64,000 bases of DNA, taken from Candidatus Woesearchaeota archaeon. GTDB taxonomy: Archaea; Nanobdellota; Nanobdellia; Woesearchaeales; ARS49. Location: NCBI GenBank assembly GCA_016215315.1, contig JACRKG010000019.1, forward strand, positions 1 through 64,000, written 5' to 3'. Shown here piece after piece: positions 19,879 to 28,556 of the stretch (the stretch's first letter is position 1; the number at the start of each line of letters is the position of its first letter). Below the pieces are notes generated by a model. It searched no databases and was not told where the DNA came from. It worked only from the letters and a program-made list of their open reading frames with translations. A program made the position numbers and the translations under genes.

Positions 19879-20355
19879 TTATTCGTATGAGTTTCTTTTA
19901 AATTTATCAAATGCTGAAAATAATTCTTTTAAAAAATTTTCAGAGAAACTTTTACTGTGAACAAACTGTTCGCCATCCTGCAAATAGGCAGATTCTAGAC
20001 TGTTCTTACTTATTATTTCTTCCACGATTTTGAAAAACCTCCTTAATGAATTTGTCGTTCCTTCATAAAAAACAAAGGTTTCAAACCAAATACTTATTTG
20101 ATCTTTGTGAAAATATAATGTTCCGCTGCAATTTTCTTCTCCACCAAAATTAATTGCCAAAAAATCAGTGTCTTTAATTAGTTCAAAAAGTTTATCTGTG
20201 CTTATACTATTAGGATCTAAATCATTTGTAGGTTCAGATACTGTGATGGAATCAATTTCAAAATCAGCAATTTTTAACTCATCGAAGAACTTCATAAAAA
20301 GCTTGCTTAATTTCTCATTTTTATATTTTATATCAATATGATGAACTACGCCCAT
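19879..20355 (-). CDS. Hypothetical protein
   Basis: 158 aa ORF. Confidence 0.55.
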   Translation of the reverse strand: MGVVHHIDIKYKNEKLSKLFMKFFDELKIADFEIDSITVSEPTNDLDPNSISTDKLFELIKDTDFLAINFGGEENCSGTLYFHKDQISIWFETFVFYEGTTNSLRRFFKIVEEIISKNSLESAYLQDGEQFVHSKSFSENFLKELFSAFDKFKRNSYE

Positions 20356-20432
20356 ATAAAAAAAAGAAATAAGAACGAAAATATAAATATTTCCATCGAA
20401 CTGAGCAAAATTCTAGAGCTGCTAAAAAACAT

Positions 20433-20876
20433 CTATTTTTCATAAAACATTTTTGAAGCAATAAATAATGTTATTACTCCAGTAATGCTCAATTGCACTA
20501 AAGGACTTAAGCCCATTCCAAATATTGTTGGCATGATTTCATTGTATGCCCATTGCTTGAAATAAAGTGCTTTTGCTTCTATAATTACCGCAATAATAAC
20601 TCCCAGAACTGCTGTAAAAAGAACTTTTTTCATTTTGTATTTTTTCATCCAATTAAAATCTTTCCAGAGCAAACAACCAATGACAAAAATCAATAAAATC
20701 AGTAATGCATCCATAAAACTTGCATAAGTGATCATTTTTACAAAGAACAATGACTTGTAAGTTGCATGATCTTCATAAAAGAGCACTGCGTGCCATGATT
20801 CCCAGAAAAAATTAAGCAAGAACGCTAGAATAAAAACAAAGAATGATTGAATTGCGAATAATTTGAGTTTTTTCAT
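20433..20876 (-). CDS. Membrane protein, 4 TM
   Basis: Hydrophobic segments; FLLNFFWESWH motif. Confidence 0.65.
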   Translation of the reverse strand: MKKLKLFAIQSFFVFILAFLLNFFWESWHAVLFYEDHATYKSLFFVKMITYASFMDALLILLIFVIGCLLWKDFNWMKKYKMKKVLFTAVLGVIIAVIIEAKALYFKQWAYNEIMPTIFGMGLSPLVQLSITGVITLFIASKMFYEK

Positions 20877-20906
20877 CGTTACGAGTCTTTATTTTTAACA
20901 ACTTTA

Positions 20907-21080
20907 TTAATTTTTCGATGGACAATTTTTGTCTCCATAATCACAAAATATACAACAGCCACTTTTTCTCAAGATTAGTTTATTGCAACTAGTGCATTTG
21001 TAAGCCTGTACGCAACGGTCTAATGGAATTTTCATTTTTTGTTTACTTTTACAAATTGGACAAGTTAGTATTCCTATCAT
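20907..21080 (-). CDS. 57-aa GDCCVxC-like zinc-ribbon mini-protein (not in ORF track)
   Basis: Own translation: MIGILTCPICKSKQKMKIPLDRCVQAYKCTSCNKLILRKSGCCIFCDYGDKNCPSKN*. Confidence 0.82.
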   Translation of the reverse strand: MIGILTCPICKSKQKMKIPLDRCVQAYKCTSCNKLILRKSGCCIFCDYGDKNCPSKN

Positions 21081-21217
21081 TTTTTTACACAGTACTTACA
21101 ATGTTTCTTTTAATAATCTTTTTGCTTCTGGCAGAATCTCTAACTTCTTTCAGTCGTTTCAGAAATTCAGTAAAAGGCAAATTATTTAAATAACAATCAC
21201 AATTATGAACTAAATTT

Positions 21218-21721
21218 ATGGATAATAAAAAATTGGGAGCAACAATAATTATTCTTACTTTAGTAATTGGAGGTATTTTGTTTTATGTAATGTCACAATT
21301 AAAAACCCAACAAACAGAACTAGGCTGTATGCCTTCCCAGAATTGTATCCAAATAGACCAATCATTATCAATAACCCACGTTGCAGTTGGAGCATTAAGT
21401 TTTGCTCTTGCTTTGGGCGTTTATTTGTTGCTTTTTCACTCAAGCGAAGATGCCATAATGAAAAGATTAGAAGAAGACAAAAACAAAAAATTAGGTGAAG
21501 AAAAATTTAGTATTTTGCTTAAAGGTTTAGATGAGTTTGAAAAGAAAACAGTTAATGCTGTAAGAGATCAGCCCGGGATTACACAAAATACTTTAAGGTT
21601 AAGAACTGATTTATCTAAAGCAAAATTAAGCCAAGTATTGCAAGTTTTAGAAAAAAAAGGATTGATTGCTAGAACCCCTAAGAGCAAAACATACGAAGTT
21701 TACTTAAAAGAACAATTTTGA
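21218..21721 (+). CDS. Membrane-anchored winged-helix regulator 1 (Cys-pair ectodomain loop)
   Basis: Two TM segments flanking GCMPSQNC loop; C-terminal MarR/wHTH-like QPGITQNTLRLRTDLSKAKLSQVLQVLEKKGLI. Confidence 0.8.
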   Translation: MDNKKLGATIIILTLVIGGILFYVMSQLKTQQTELGCMPSQNCIQIDQSLSITHVAVGALSFALALGVYLLLFHSSEDAIMKRLEEDKNKKLGEEKFSILLKGLDEFEKKTVNAVRDQPGITQNTLRLRTDLSKAKLSQVLQVLEKKGLIARTPKSKTYEVYLKEQF

Positions 21722-21832
21722 CTTATGAACGTTCTCTGACCAAAAATTTAGCGTTATGGCCTGTTTACTATTTATCGTTTTGACCCTAGAAATAATATAA
21801 TAGTATTACTTTTTATTGTTAGGTGATAAAAA

Positions 21833-22564
21833 ATGGATGAAAAGAACAATGAAAATATAACAATAAATAAAAATACCTTATGGCAAGGTTTAACTGTTTT
21901 GTTTGCCTTGTTATTTGTTGGTTCTTTTTTTTGGAATTCAGGAGGCAGCGTAACAGGAGCAGTAGTTAATGATTTGCCAATTGTTAAAGAACCAACATTA
22001 CCTAGCCAACCAACAGAACCGTCAAGAGCAAAAGTAAGTTTGGAGGGTGCAGCAGCAGTAAAGGGTGCTGATAATGCTCCCGTAACTGTTGTCGAATATT
22101 CTGATTATCAATGTCCTTTCTGTGAAAGATTTTTTAGTCAGACAGGCCCAAGCTTGATGAAAGATTATGTTGATAGCGGAAAAGTAAAATTTGTTTACAA
22201 AGACTTGCCATTACCGTTCCATCCGAATGCCGAAAAAGCCGCAGTGGCAGCAAGATGTGCAGGGGACCAAGGAAATTATTGGAAAATGCACGACGCTTTA
22301 TTTGAAAAACAAAATGAATGGAGTAGTTTACCTGATGCTTCGGAAACATTTGCAGGATATGCTAAAGAACTAGGACTTGATGATAGCAAACTTAAAGATT
22401 GCATGAAATCTGGAAAGTTCGACAAAGTAATCCAACAAAGCATTAAGGAAGCAAACACTTTAGGCTTAAGTGGAACACCAAGCTTTGTAATTAACGGCTT
22501 AACAGTTGTTGGAGCACAACCATACTCAGTATTCCAACAAGCAATAGAATCAGAACTAAACTGA
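21833..22564 (+). CDS. DsbA-family thiol-disulfide oxidoreductase, membrane-anchored
   Basis: VVEYSDYQCPFCERFF CxxC; GTPSFVINGLTVVGAQPY cis-Pro region; N-terminal TM. Confidence 0.92.
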   Translation: MDEKNNENITINKNTLWQGLTVLFALLFVGSFFWNSGGSVTGAVVNDLPIVKEPTLPSQPTEPSRAKVSLEGAAAVKGADNAPVTVVEYSDYQCPFCERFFSQTGPSLMKDYVDSGKVKFVYKDLPLPFHPNAEKAAVAARCAGDQGNYWKMHDALFEKQNEWSSLPDASETFAGYAKELGLDDSKLKDCMKSGKFDKVIQQSIKEANTLGLSGTPSFVINGLTVVGAQPYSVFQQAIESELN

Positions 22565-22618
22565 TTTTATTTTTTTATTTTGGTAAATCTTAAAAAGAGC
22601 AGTGTGTAAAAATATCAA

Positions 22619-23107
22619 ATGATCAAAATATTACGTATGCTTAATCACGGAAGAGATCTTGCAACTATTCTTTTCTCTGCATCATTAATGTTTTTGGTTT
22701 ATGTTTTATTGCAGGCTTTTGCTGTCGGCGGACTGCAGAATTTAGATATTTGGTTTGAAATACTCCCAAAAAACAATCTTGTTTTGTTATTAATTACTTC
22801 ATTTTTGTTCGGTTTTTTATTAACTTTGCAAATTCACACTTTTAGGCATCATTCGTGTAGTTTAAAGCATCATTCTATTAGTTCAACTAGCGGGGGTTTA
22901 GGAGCTTTAATTGCGTTCATAATTCCTGCATGCCCTGCTTGTATCTCTTTAGTTGCGTTTATTCTTCCCGCTGCAACGGCTTTATCTTTTGTTGCTTTTT
23001 TAGTAAAGTTTAATTCTGAGTTATTGATTTTTAGTATTTTATTAATGCTTTTCGGCATTTATTTGCTAGGAGGCTTTAAAGAGGACTTGGGTGATGAAAT
23101 AGAATGA
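22619..23107 (+). CDS. Membrane protein with CPAC motif
   Basis: TM helices, IIPACPACISLVAFILPAATALSF. Confidence 0.65.
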   Translation: MIKILRMLNHGRDLATILFSASLMFLVYVLLQAFAVGGLQNLDIWFEILPKNNLVLLLITSFLFGFLLTLQIHTFRHHSCSLKHHSISSTSGGLGALIAFIIPACPACISLVAFILPAATALSFVAFLVKFNSELLIFSILLMLFGIYLLGGFKEDLGDEIE

Positions 23108-23532
23108 AAAAAATAATTTTGTTGATGTGTTTACTATTATTTGTATTTGCTTGCACAGGATCACAAGGAAAAACACAATCCCTTCTAACAGGAGCTGTTG
23201 TTCAAGAAATAGTTCCTCCAGTTCAAGATTCAGTAATTGCACAAGAACAAACTGGAGAATTAAAAGAATTTTACGTTGAAGCATTCAATTGGGGTTTTAA
23301 GCCTAAAACAATAGAAGTTAATCAAGGTGATAGGGTGAAGATAACTGCTAAGTCTGATGATGTTGATCATGGACTTGCCATTTCAGCATATGGAATAAAT
23401 ATAAAATTAACGCCAGGAAAAGAAGAAACTGTTGAGTTCATTGCTGACAAGAAAGGAACTTTTCCTTTTTATTGTTCAGTTTTCTGTGGTCAAGGTCATC
23501 GTGAAATGACTGGAACATTGGTGGTCAAATGA
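23104..23532 (+). CDS. CuA-type cupredoxin lipoprotein
   Basis: Lipobox-like LFVFAC; VDHG His and CSVFCGQGHREM (CX3CX3HX2M). Confidence 0.85.
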   Translation: MKKIILLMCLLLFVFACTGSQGKTQSLLTGAVVQEIVPPVQDSVIAQEQTGELKEFYVEAFNWGFKPKTIEVNQGDRVKITAKSDDVDHGLAISAYGINIKLTPGKEETVEFIADKKGTFPFYCSVFCGQGHREMTGTLVVK

Positions 23533-23930
23533 AAGTAAATTTTGGAAAATTAGTTTTAAAAGTTAGTTTAGCATTGCTTTTATTATGGTTTGGCATTAGT
23601 CAAGTTTCTGATGCCAAATCTTGGCTTGGTTGGATTAGTCCTAGTGTTGAACGCTTAATTCCTTTTGATTTAGGAACTTTCGTCTTAATTAATGGAAGTT
23701 TTGAAATAATTCTAGGATTGGTTTTATTGTTGGGTTTTTTTCCCAAACTTGCTTCATTAATTACTTTTCTGCATATTTTTGGCATAGCACTTTCTTTAGG
23801 TTATAATGATATTGCAATAAGAGATTTTGCTTTAGCTTTGAGTGCTCTTGCATTGTTCTTTTTAGAAGGGGAGAAAGGTTTTGAGCAGGAAAAATTCAAA
23901 AAATTAAGCAAATTACTTTATCGCCATTAA
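23529..23930 (+). CDS. DoxX-like membrane protein
   Basis: 4 TM, LLLWFGISQVSDAKSWLGW. Confidence 0.65.
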   Translation: MKVNFGKLVLKVSLALLLLWFGISQVSDAKSWLGWISPSVERLIPFDLGTFVLINGSFEIILGLVLLLGFFPKLASLITFLHIFGIALSLGYNDIAIRDFALALSALALFFLEGEKGFEQEKFKKLSKLLYRH

Positions 23931-24512
23931 AATAAAATTATACCCAAAACAATATTGAGTTACGTCAACTTCATCAAAGTAGTTCACTAATTCTTTGCGT
24001 AAATTTAAGTGATTATCAACATTATGTTTTCTGAAATTCCAATTAAGCAATTGTTTCAGTAAAGGTGTTTTTATTTCACCAAAATCAACAATAACTAATT
24101 TTCCTCCTTTATTTAATGCATCGTAACTATTTCTTAAACTTTTTTGCCATTCTGGAATCATTGTTATTGAGTATGAATACAATACTGCGTCAACATTTTT
24201 TGTTTTATAATATGCTGCATCTGCTTGGATTAATTCCACATTATTCCATTTGTTTTTTTGCACTTTTTGTCTTGCTTTACCAAGCATGTGTTTTGAATAA
24301 TCTATGCCTATTATTTTTCCATTTCTTCCTATTTGCTCAAGAATTTTGTCAAAGCCATAACCTGTACCGCAGCCAACAACTAGTACTGTGTTGCCTTCGT
24401 TTAGTTCTAATTTATTTATTGCCTTATTCCTATTCCAAACAAACAACCATCTAGTTATGTCATAAAATTTAGAATGTAAAGCATACATTTGTTCAACGTC
24501 TTTTAGGCTCAT
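23913..24512 (-). CDS. SAM-dependent methyltransferase (UbiE/Methyltransf_11-like)
   Basis: VLVVGCGTGYGFDKIL; GIDYSKHML. Confidence 0.88.
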   Translation of the reverse strand: MSLKDVEQMYALHSKFYDITRWLFVWNRNKAINKLELNEGNTVLVVGCGTGYGFDKILEQIGRNGKIIGIDYSKHMLGKARQKVQKNKWNNVELIQADAAYYKTKNVDAVLYSYSITMIPEWQKSLRNSYDALNKGGKLVIVDFGEIKTPLLKQLLNWNFRKHNVDNHLNLRKELVNYFDEVDVTQYCFGYNFILMAIK

Positions 24513-24513
24513 G

Positions 24514-25071
24514 TTAGTACACTTTTTTCCAAAAAATTTTGTTTGTTTTTCCTTCTTCTTTTCTAGAAATTAATCCTTTTTCTTCAAAATTCTTGAGCAT
24601 TAAAGAAAGAGTTGATTTTGACATTCCCGTTCTGTATCTTAATGTTGATTGTTGTATTCCGTCTTGGTCTTTTATTGCGTTAAGAACTTTTTGTTCTTCT
24701 TCACTAAAGCCTGCAAGGAATGCTTTGAATTTGTCTTCATGAGAAACTTTCTTTTGAGCTTCTTTTAATGATTCAGCCACGTTTTTTTGGTAGTCTATCA
24801 ATTGTTGTTGAGTTTTGTCAAAGAAGTATAAGTAGACTCCTAAAGTAAACAAAAATGCAGAAACAACCCAGCCGAAAACATACCAAATAATAGAACGACT
24901 TTCATAAATACAAACTCCGTCCACAAAGCAAGATCCTCCGTGACCTTTCATGACTTGTGCTAAATATTTGTCCTCTTGAATTTTAAAGACATAAATTAGT
25001 CCTGCAAGTAGTACTGCAAGGATAATTAACATCATTCCTAAAGTTTTTAGTTGCATTTTGCTTCTCATCAA
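24514..25071 (-). CDS. Membrane-anchored winged-helix regulator 2 (Cys-pair ectodomain loop)
   Basis: TM-SCFVDGVC-TM; C-terminal QDGIQQSTLRYRTGMSKSTLSLMLKNFEEKGLISRKEEGK; ATG at 25068 likely. Confidence 0.8.
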   Translation of the reverse strand: MMRSKMQLKTLGMMLIILAVLLAGLIYVFKIQEDKYLAQVMKGHGGSCFVDGVCIYESRSIIWYVFGWVVSAFLFTLGVYLYFFDKTQQQLIDYQKNVAESLKEAQKKVSHEDKFKAFLAGFSEEEQKVLNAIKDQDGIQQSTLRYRTGMSKSTLSLMLKNFEEKGLISRKEEGKTNKIFWKKVY

Positions 25072-25215
25072 AAACTAGTTTAAATAATTAACTGTTTTAG
25101 GCGTCGGTGCTTCAGGATATATTAAACCATGATGGATGCATTACTAATAGCATTATTACGAAAAATAAAAAAAAGATTGCTAATTGAATATAATTACCAT
25201 ATTTTTCATAAAAGC

Positions 25216-25431
25216 TCAATGACAACCACCTTTCTTGTCTGCTCCCTTATCGCTGTGCAAAGCCATCATTATTATGTGCATTAAGGGACACAACAGCAAT
25301 ACCGACCAATAAACATACTTGTTTGTTATTCCTACAGTAGTTATTAAGATAACAACCAGTAATAAAGGAAGTCCACAGCAAAGGATCATCATTAAGCCGT
25401 GGTTTTTTCCCAAAAATTCTCTGAAACCCAT
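25216..25431 (-). CDS. Small membrane protein, DUF2933-like
   Basis: 2 TM with LLLCPLMHIIMMALHSDKG and terminal GGCH. Confidence 0.6.
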   Translation of the reverse strand: MGFREFLGKNHGLMMILCCGLPLLLVVILITTVGITNKYVYWSVLLLCPLMHIIMMALHSDKGADKKGGCH

Positions 25432-25602
25432 TTAATGCCCTCCGCAACAACTTGGTCTTGCTGAATGGTCTTTCTTTTTCTTTTCTTTGTATTTTTCTAG
25501 ACAAGAATTGGAACAAAACCATTTGTCCTCTTCTTCTATTCCTTTGTTTTCTTCTTTTTTCATTCCGCACACCGGATCCTTTTTCTTAAATAGTCCGAAC
25601 AT
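25432..25602 (-). CDS. 56-aa YHS/TRASH-type metal-binding protein (not in ORF track)
   Basis: Own translation: MFGLFKKKDPVCGMKKEENKGIEEEDKWFCSNSCLEKYKEKKKKDHSARPSCCGGH*. Confidence 0.88.
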   Translation of the reverse strand: MFGLFKKKDPVCGMKKEENKGIEEEDKWFCSNSCLEKYKEKKKKDHSARPSCCGGH

Positions 25603-25603
25603 T

Positions 25604-26005
25604 TTATTTGCCTCCTCTTAACTTTTTTGTTAAGAAAATAAAAGTGCTGTAAACAATCAGCAAGCTACCAATTATCAGAGCTACAAAATAATAGTTTTGC
25701 AAAAATGGGATTCCAATAATTAATAGTCCTCCATTGAATGTTAAAGAATTGTTTGTTATGCAGTCCATGCGTTTAATTCTCAAAATTAGTAGTACTGCAA
25801 ATAAAGTAACTGCAATTAGCCAGAATGGCAGAGCTATTTTGGTTAGGAATAATAAAGGCATTCCAGTGATCGTTATTCCTAGAACTGCTAGAAGCGCTAT
25901 TAAACTCATGCAAACTGTGTGGCAGATTTGGTAGGATCCTAATATGCTTACGCAACTAGCACCATTGCTTGCCACCTTCATGACTTTTTCACTTTCCATT
26001 TTCAA
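25604..26005 (-). CDS. Membrane protein, possibly mercury/heavy-metal-transport related
   Basis: 4 TM; N-terminal ASCVSILGSYQICHTVC Cys/His-containing segment. Confidence 0.55.
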   Translation of the reverse strand: MKMESEKVMKVASNGASCVSILGSYQICHTVCMSLIALLAVLGITITGMPLLFLTKIALPFWLIAVTLFAVLLILRIKRMDCITNNSLTFNGGLLIIGIPFLQNYYFVALIIGSLLIVYSTFIFLTKKLRGGK

Positions 26006-26060
26006 CAGCAGTCCGCCAACTTTTCTTTCAATTTTTTTATTGCTTTTTTTATCTTCTTTT

Positions 26061-26381
26061 TCATTTTAGTATGTAATAAGTGATTAGAGTTCCCAGTAAG
26101 ATTACTAAAACCTTTAATGCCAAAATGTTCTTATTTTTCTCAAACTTTTTGTCGAAGGAATACATAATTCCAACAGTGCTTTGACCCATTAAGATTGCAA
26201 TTATTATTTTATCTTTGAATAATTCAAAAAAGTAAAGCGTTAGCAAACTAATCCAAGTCAGGCTTACTGCCAAACAGATCGCACACACTTTTATTTTCGC
26301 AGTTTTTTCTATTGATTTTTTGAAAATTGCGAAAAATAAGTACAATACTAATATTATCCCCAGAATCAACCAAATTGTCAT
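26061..26381 (-). CDS. Small membrane protein
   Basis: 4 TM; overlaps upstream gene. Confidence 0.6.
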   Translation of the reverse strand: MTIWLILGIILVLYLFFAIFKKSIEKTAKIKVCAICLAVSLTWISLLTLYFFELFKDKIIIAILMGQSTVGIMYSFDKKFEKNKNILALKVLVILLGTLITYYILK

Positions 26382-27547
26382 GCCATCACCACCCCGAACA
26401 AAATGAATAATCCCAATAGAATCATTATTAGTCCGGCGATTAACTTAACTAAATCTTTTTTGGATTGTTCTAGTTCTTCTATTTTTTTGACTACTTTTTT
26501 ATTTGAAGCTAAGAAAAGCATTATTATTAAAGGAACTATAAACATCACATTATACAATACTAAATAAAAGAATCCTTTGCTAACTTCACTTATTAATAAT
26601 CCTAGTATTGAAATGTATATTCCTGCTGTACATCCGAAAGAACATATTCCCACAAATATTCCTAAGAAAAATGCTGCTGGCGCAGAAGCTTTTTCTATTA
26701 GGTTGGTTATTGTTTCTTTGCTCGTGTGAGGAATTCCTAAAGAGATCCATTTTCTAGGTAAGAAATATTCTTTTAAATTAATTAGACCTAATATTATTAC
26801 TAAATACGCAGCTATTTTTGCGGCAAAATGTGGTTCTGCAAAAGTAATTGCCTTGAGAATTCCTAGGCCAATAAATAAGTACGCAACAAATACTCCTAAT
26901 ATGTATAAAGCGCCTATTTTAAAAATTCCAACTCGGCTTTTTCTTATCGTAAATAAGAATGCTATGAAAAATAATAATACTGAAATAGTGCAAGGATGTA
27001 TTCCTGCCAATAAACCTGTAGTTAATACTATTAGGAAAAGAGAGCTTTCCCACCATTTTTTTGGTTTTGGAGTGCTGTTTGAACAATCGGTTATTTTTGT
27101 GTCAACACTGCATTCTTTAACCTCTTTATTTTCTTCAAGAACTTTATAACTGTCTACGTCATCACTCATGGAATCTTGATAAATCACAATCCTAGGAAAG
27201 TTTTTGTCAGGATATTTTTTGAATAAGTCATCTATGATTTTTAATGGAACGTGCCCTTCTAAAATCAAGTCTTTATTTAGAACAATGGCCATATGCCCTT
27301 GCAACTCAAAAGGAATATTATGTTTTTGATTAAGTAAATCAAGTTCTTTCCTTGCAGAGATATCATTAATTATGTTCTTTTCAGTGATTTTAAAAGAATC
27401 GTTAGCTAAGTACTCTTTGAATTTTGCAAGATACTTTGTACAATGTCCGCAAGCTTCGTTTTTGTAAATTAGCACAGTGTTATCTGCATAGACAGAGCTA
27501 GCTAAAAGAATAAATAAAAAAAATAAAAAAAAAGTTTTTTTTACCAT
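26378..27547 (-). CDS. Thioredoxin-like domain fused to CcdA/DsbD-type membrane domain
   Basis: Signal peptide; NEACGHCTKYL CxxC; TM region with HPCTISVLLFF and CSFGCTAGIYIS. Confidence 0.82.
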   Translation of the reverse strand: MVKKTFFLFFLFILLASSVYADNTVLIYKNEACGHCTKYLAKFKEYLANDSFKITEKNIINDISARKELDLLNQKHNIPFELQGHMAIVLNKDLILEGHVPLKIIDDLFKKYPDKNFPRIVIYQDSMSDDVDSYKVLEENKEVKECSVDTKITDCSNSTPKPKKWWESSLFLIVLTTGLLAGIHPCTISVLLFFIAFLFTIRKSRVGIFKIGALYILGVFVAYLFIGLGILKAITFAEPHFAAKIAAYLVIILGLINLKEYFLPRKWISLGIPHTSKETITNLIEKASAPAAFFLGIFVGICSFGCTAGIYISILGLLISEVSKGFFYLVLYNVMFIVPLIIMLFLASNKKVVKKIEELEQSKKDLVKLIAGLIMILLGLFILFGVVMA

Positions 27548-28221
27548 ACTCTACCGTTTTCAGCGAATCTTTTTACCATTTCTCTGGGGAAAAACATTGT
27601 TTTCCATTTCTGTAATTCACCTAAGATTTGGTCGTCAGTATATTCTGATCCGTGATTCTTCACTAAGTATTTTCCTAAGCCTCTCATTGCTCCTGAGTGA
27701 GCGCATCCGCAAGCAGGGTTTCCTTTCCTGTCTATTATTGATTGTGCTCCGCAACAGAATTCACAGCTTATTTTTGAAGCAATAGAAATGTACCTTTTAA
27801 GTTCAGAATCGCTCAAAGGAATTTGGTCTTCCAAAGATCCAAGAACTTGCATACTATTAACAGGATCTTCAAAGCTTACACCCAACTCAGAACCATACTT
27901 GTCAGGAACGCCTTTAGGTATTGCTTTTTCCATGGCTTCTGCAAATTTTGCGTCATTTAATTGTGTTGTTTGTTGTTGCTGTTGTTGCTGCTGTACTGCA
28001 GTACCTAGACATTCTGCATATTGATCTGGGTGATGACCCATGTGTTCAGTCCATTGTTCTTGAGAATACCCTGGTGGCGCAGTACATTTGGAAGATAACT
28101 CTGCCGCGCCTAATAACGGTTGATTAACTGTTTTGTTGCTAAAATAACTGTTCAAAGTAAAGAAAAAACCAACAATAACAATTACTAGCAATCCGTACAA
28201 AATCAATTCATCGCGCTTCAT
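27541..28221 (-). CDS. Membrane-anchored Cys-rich protein (CEFCCG...CGCAHSGAMRGL)
   Basis: N-terminal TM; Gln-rich linker; SCEFCCGAQSIIDRKGNPACGCAHSGAMRGLGKYLVKNHG. Confidence 0.75.
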   Translation of the reverse strand: MKRDELILYGLLVIVIVGFFFTLNSYFSNKTVNQPLLGAAELSSKCTAPPGYSQEQWTEHMGHHPDQYAECLGTAVQQQQQQQQTTQLNDAKFAEAMEKAIPKGVPDKYGSELGVSFEDPVNSMQVLGSLEDQIPLSDSELKRYISIASKISCEFCCGAQSIIDRKGNPACGCAHSGAMRGLGKYLVKNHGSEYTDDQILGELQKWKTMFFPREMVKRFAENGRVW

Positions 28222-28223
28222 AG

Positions 28224-28457
28224 CTAACAGCCTCCAACCATTGATGGTAAGTTCTGAAGACCACTTGGTACGCTAGCTTGCCTTACTGGTACTGACTGAA
28301 CTTGTGCTGCAGGTGCAACAGATGCAGACGAAATTACTGTATCTTTGCCGTATAATTGAACTCCTTGCAATATTGCAACAACAAAAAGCCCCACTATTAC
28401 TGCAACCATTATTGTATTTGTATTTTCCATTTTTTTACCTCCTAATTTTGTTTTCAT
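28224..28457 (-). CDS. Small single-TM protein with C-terminal Cys
   Basis: One TM; Ala/Val/Ser-rich linker; ends MVGGC; in operon with the 226-aa Cys-rich protein. Confidence 0.65.
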   Translation of the reverse strand: MKTKLGGKKMENTNTIMVAVIVGLFVVAILQGVQLYGKDTVISSASVAPAAQVQSVPVRQASVPSGLQNLPSMVGGC

Positions 28458-28492
28458 AACAAGTAGAAAATAGAAACACCTTAACTAATTAC

Positions 28493-28512
28493 TCATGAAA
28501 CTAGTTTCATGA
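28493..28512. promoter_or_regulatory. 20-bp perfect palindrome TCATGAAACTAGTTTCATGA
   Basis: Perfect dyad upstream of the 28457(-) operon start; core AAACTAGTTT recurs at 25072-25081. Confidence 0.6.
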
Positions 28513-28556
28513 AATTTTCTTCGAAAATTTCCTTAGACAAAACATAAAGAAAATAA

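Noticed and set aside
27965-27995. CAG/CAA run as a dynamic microsatellite
   Set aside because: Mixed codons encoding a Gln-rich linker in a real membrane-anchored protein; nothing indicates expansion.
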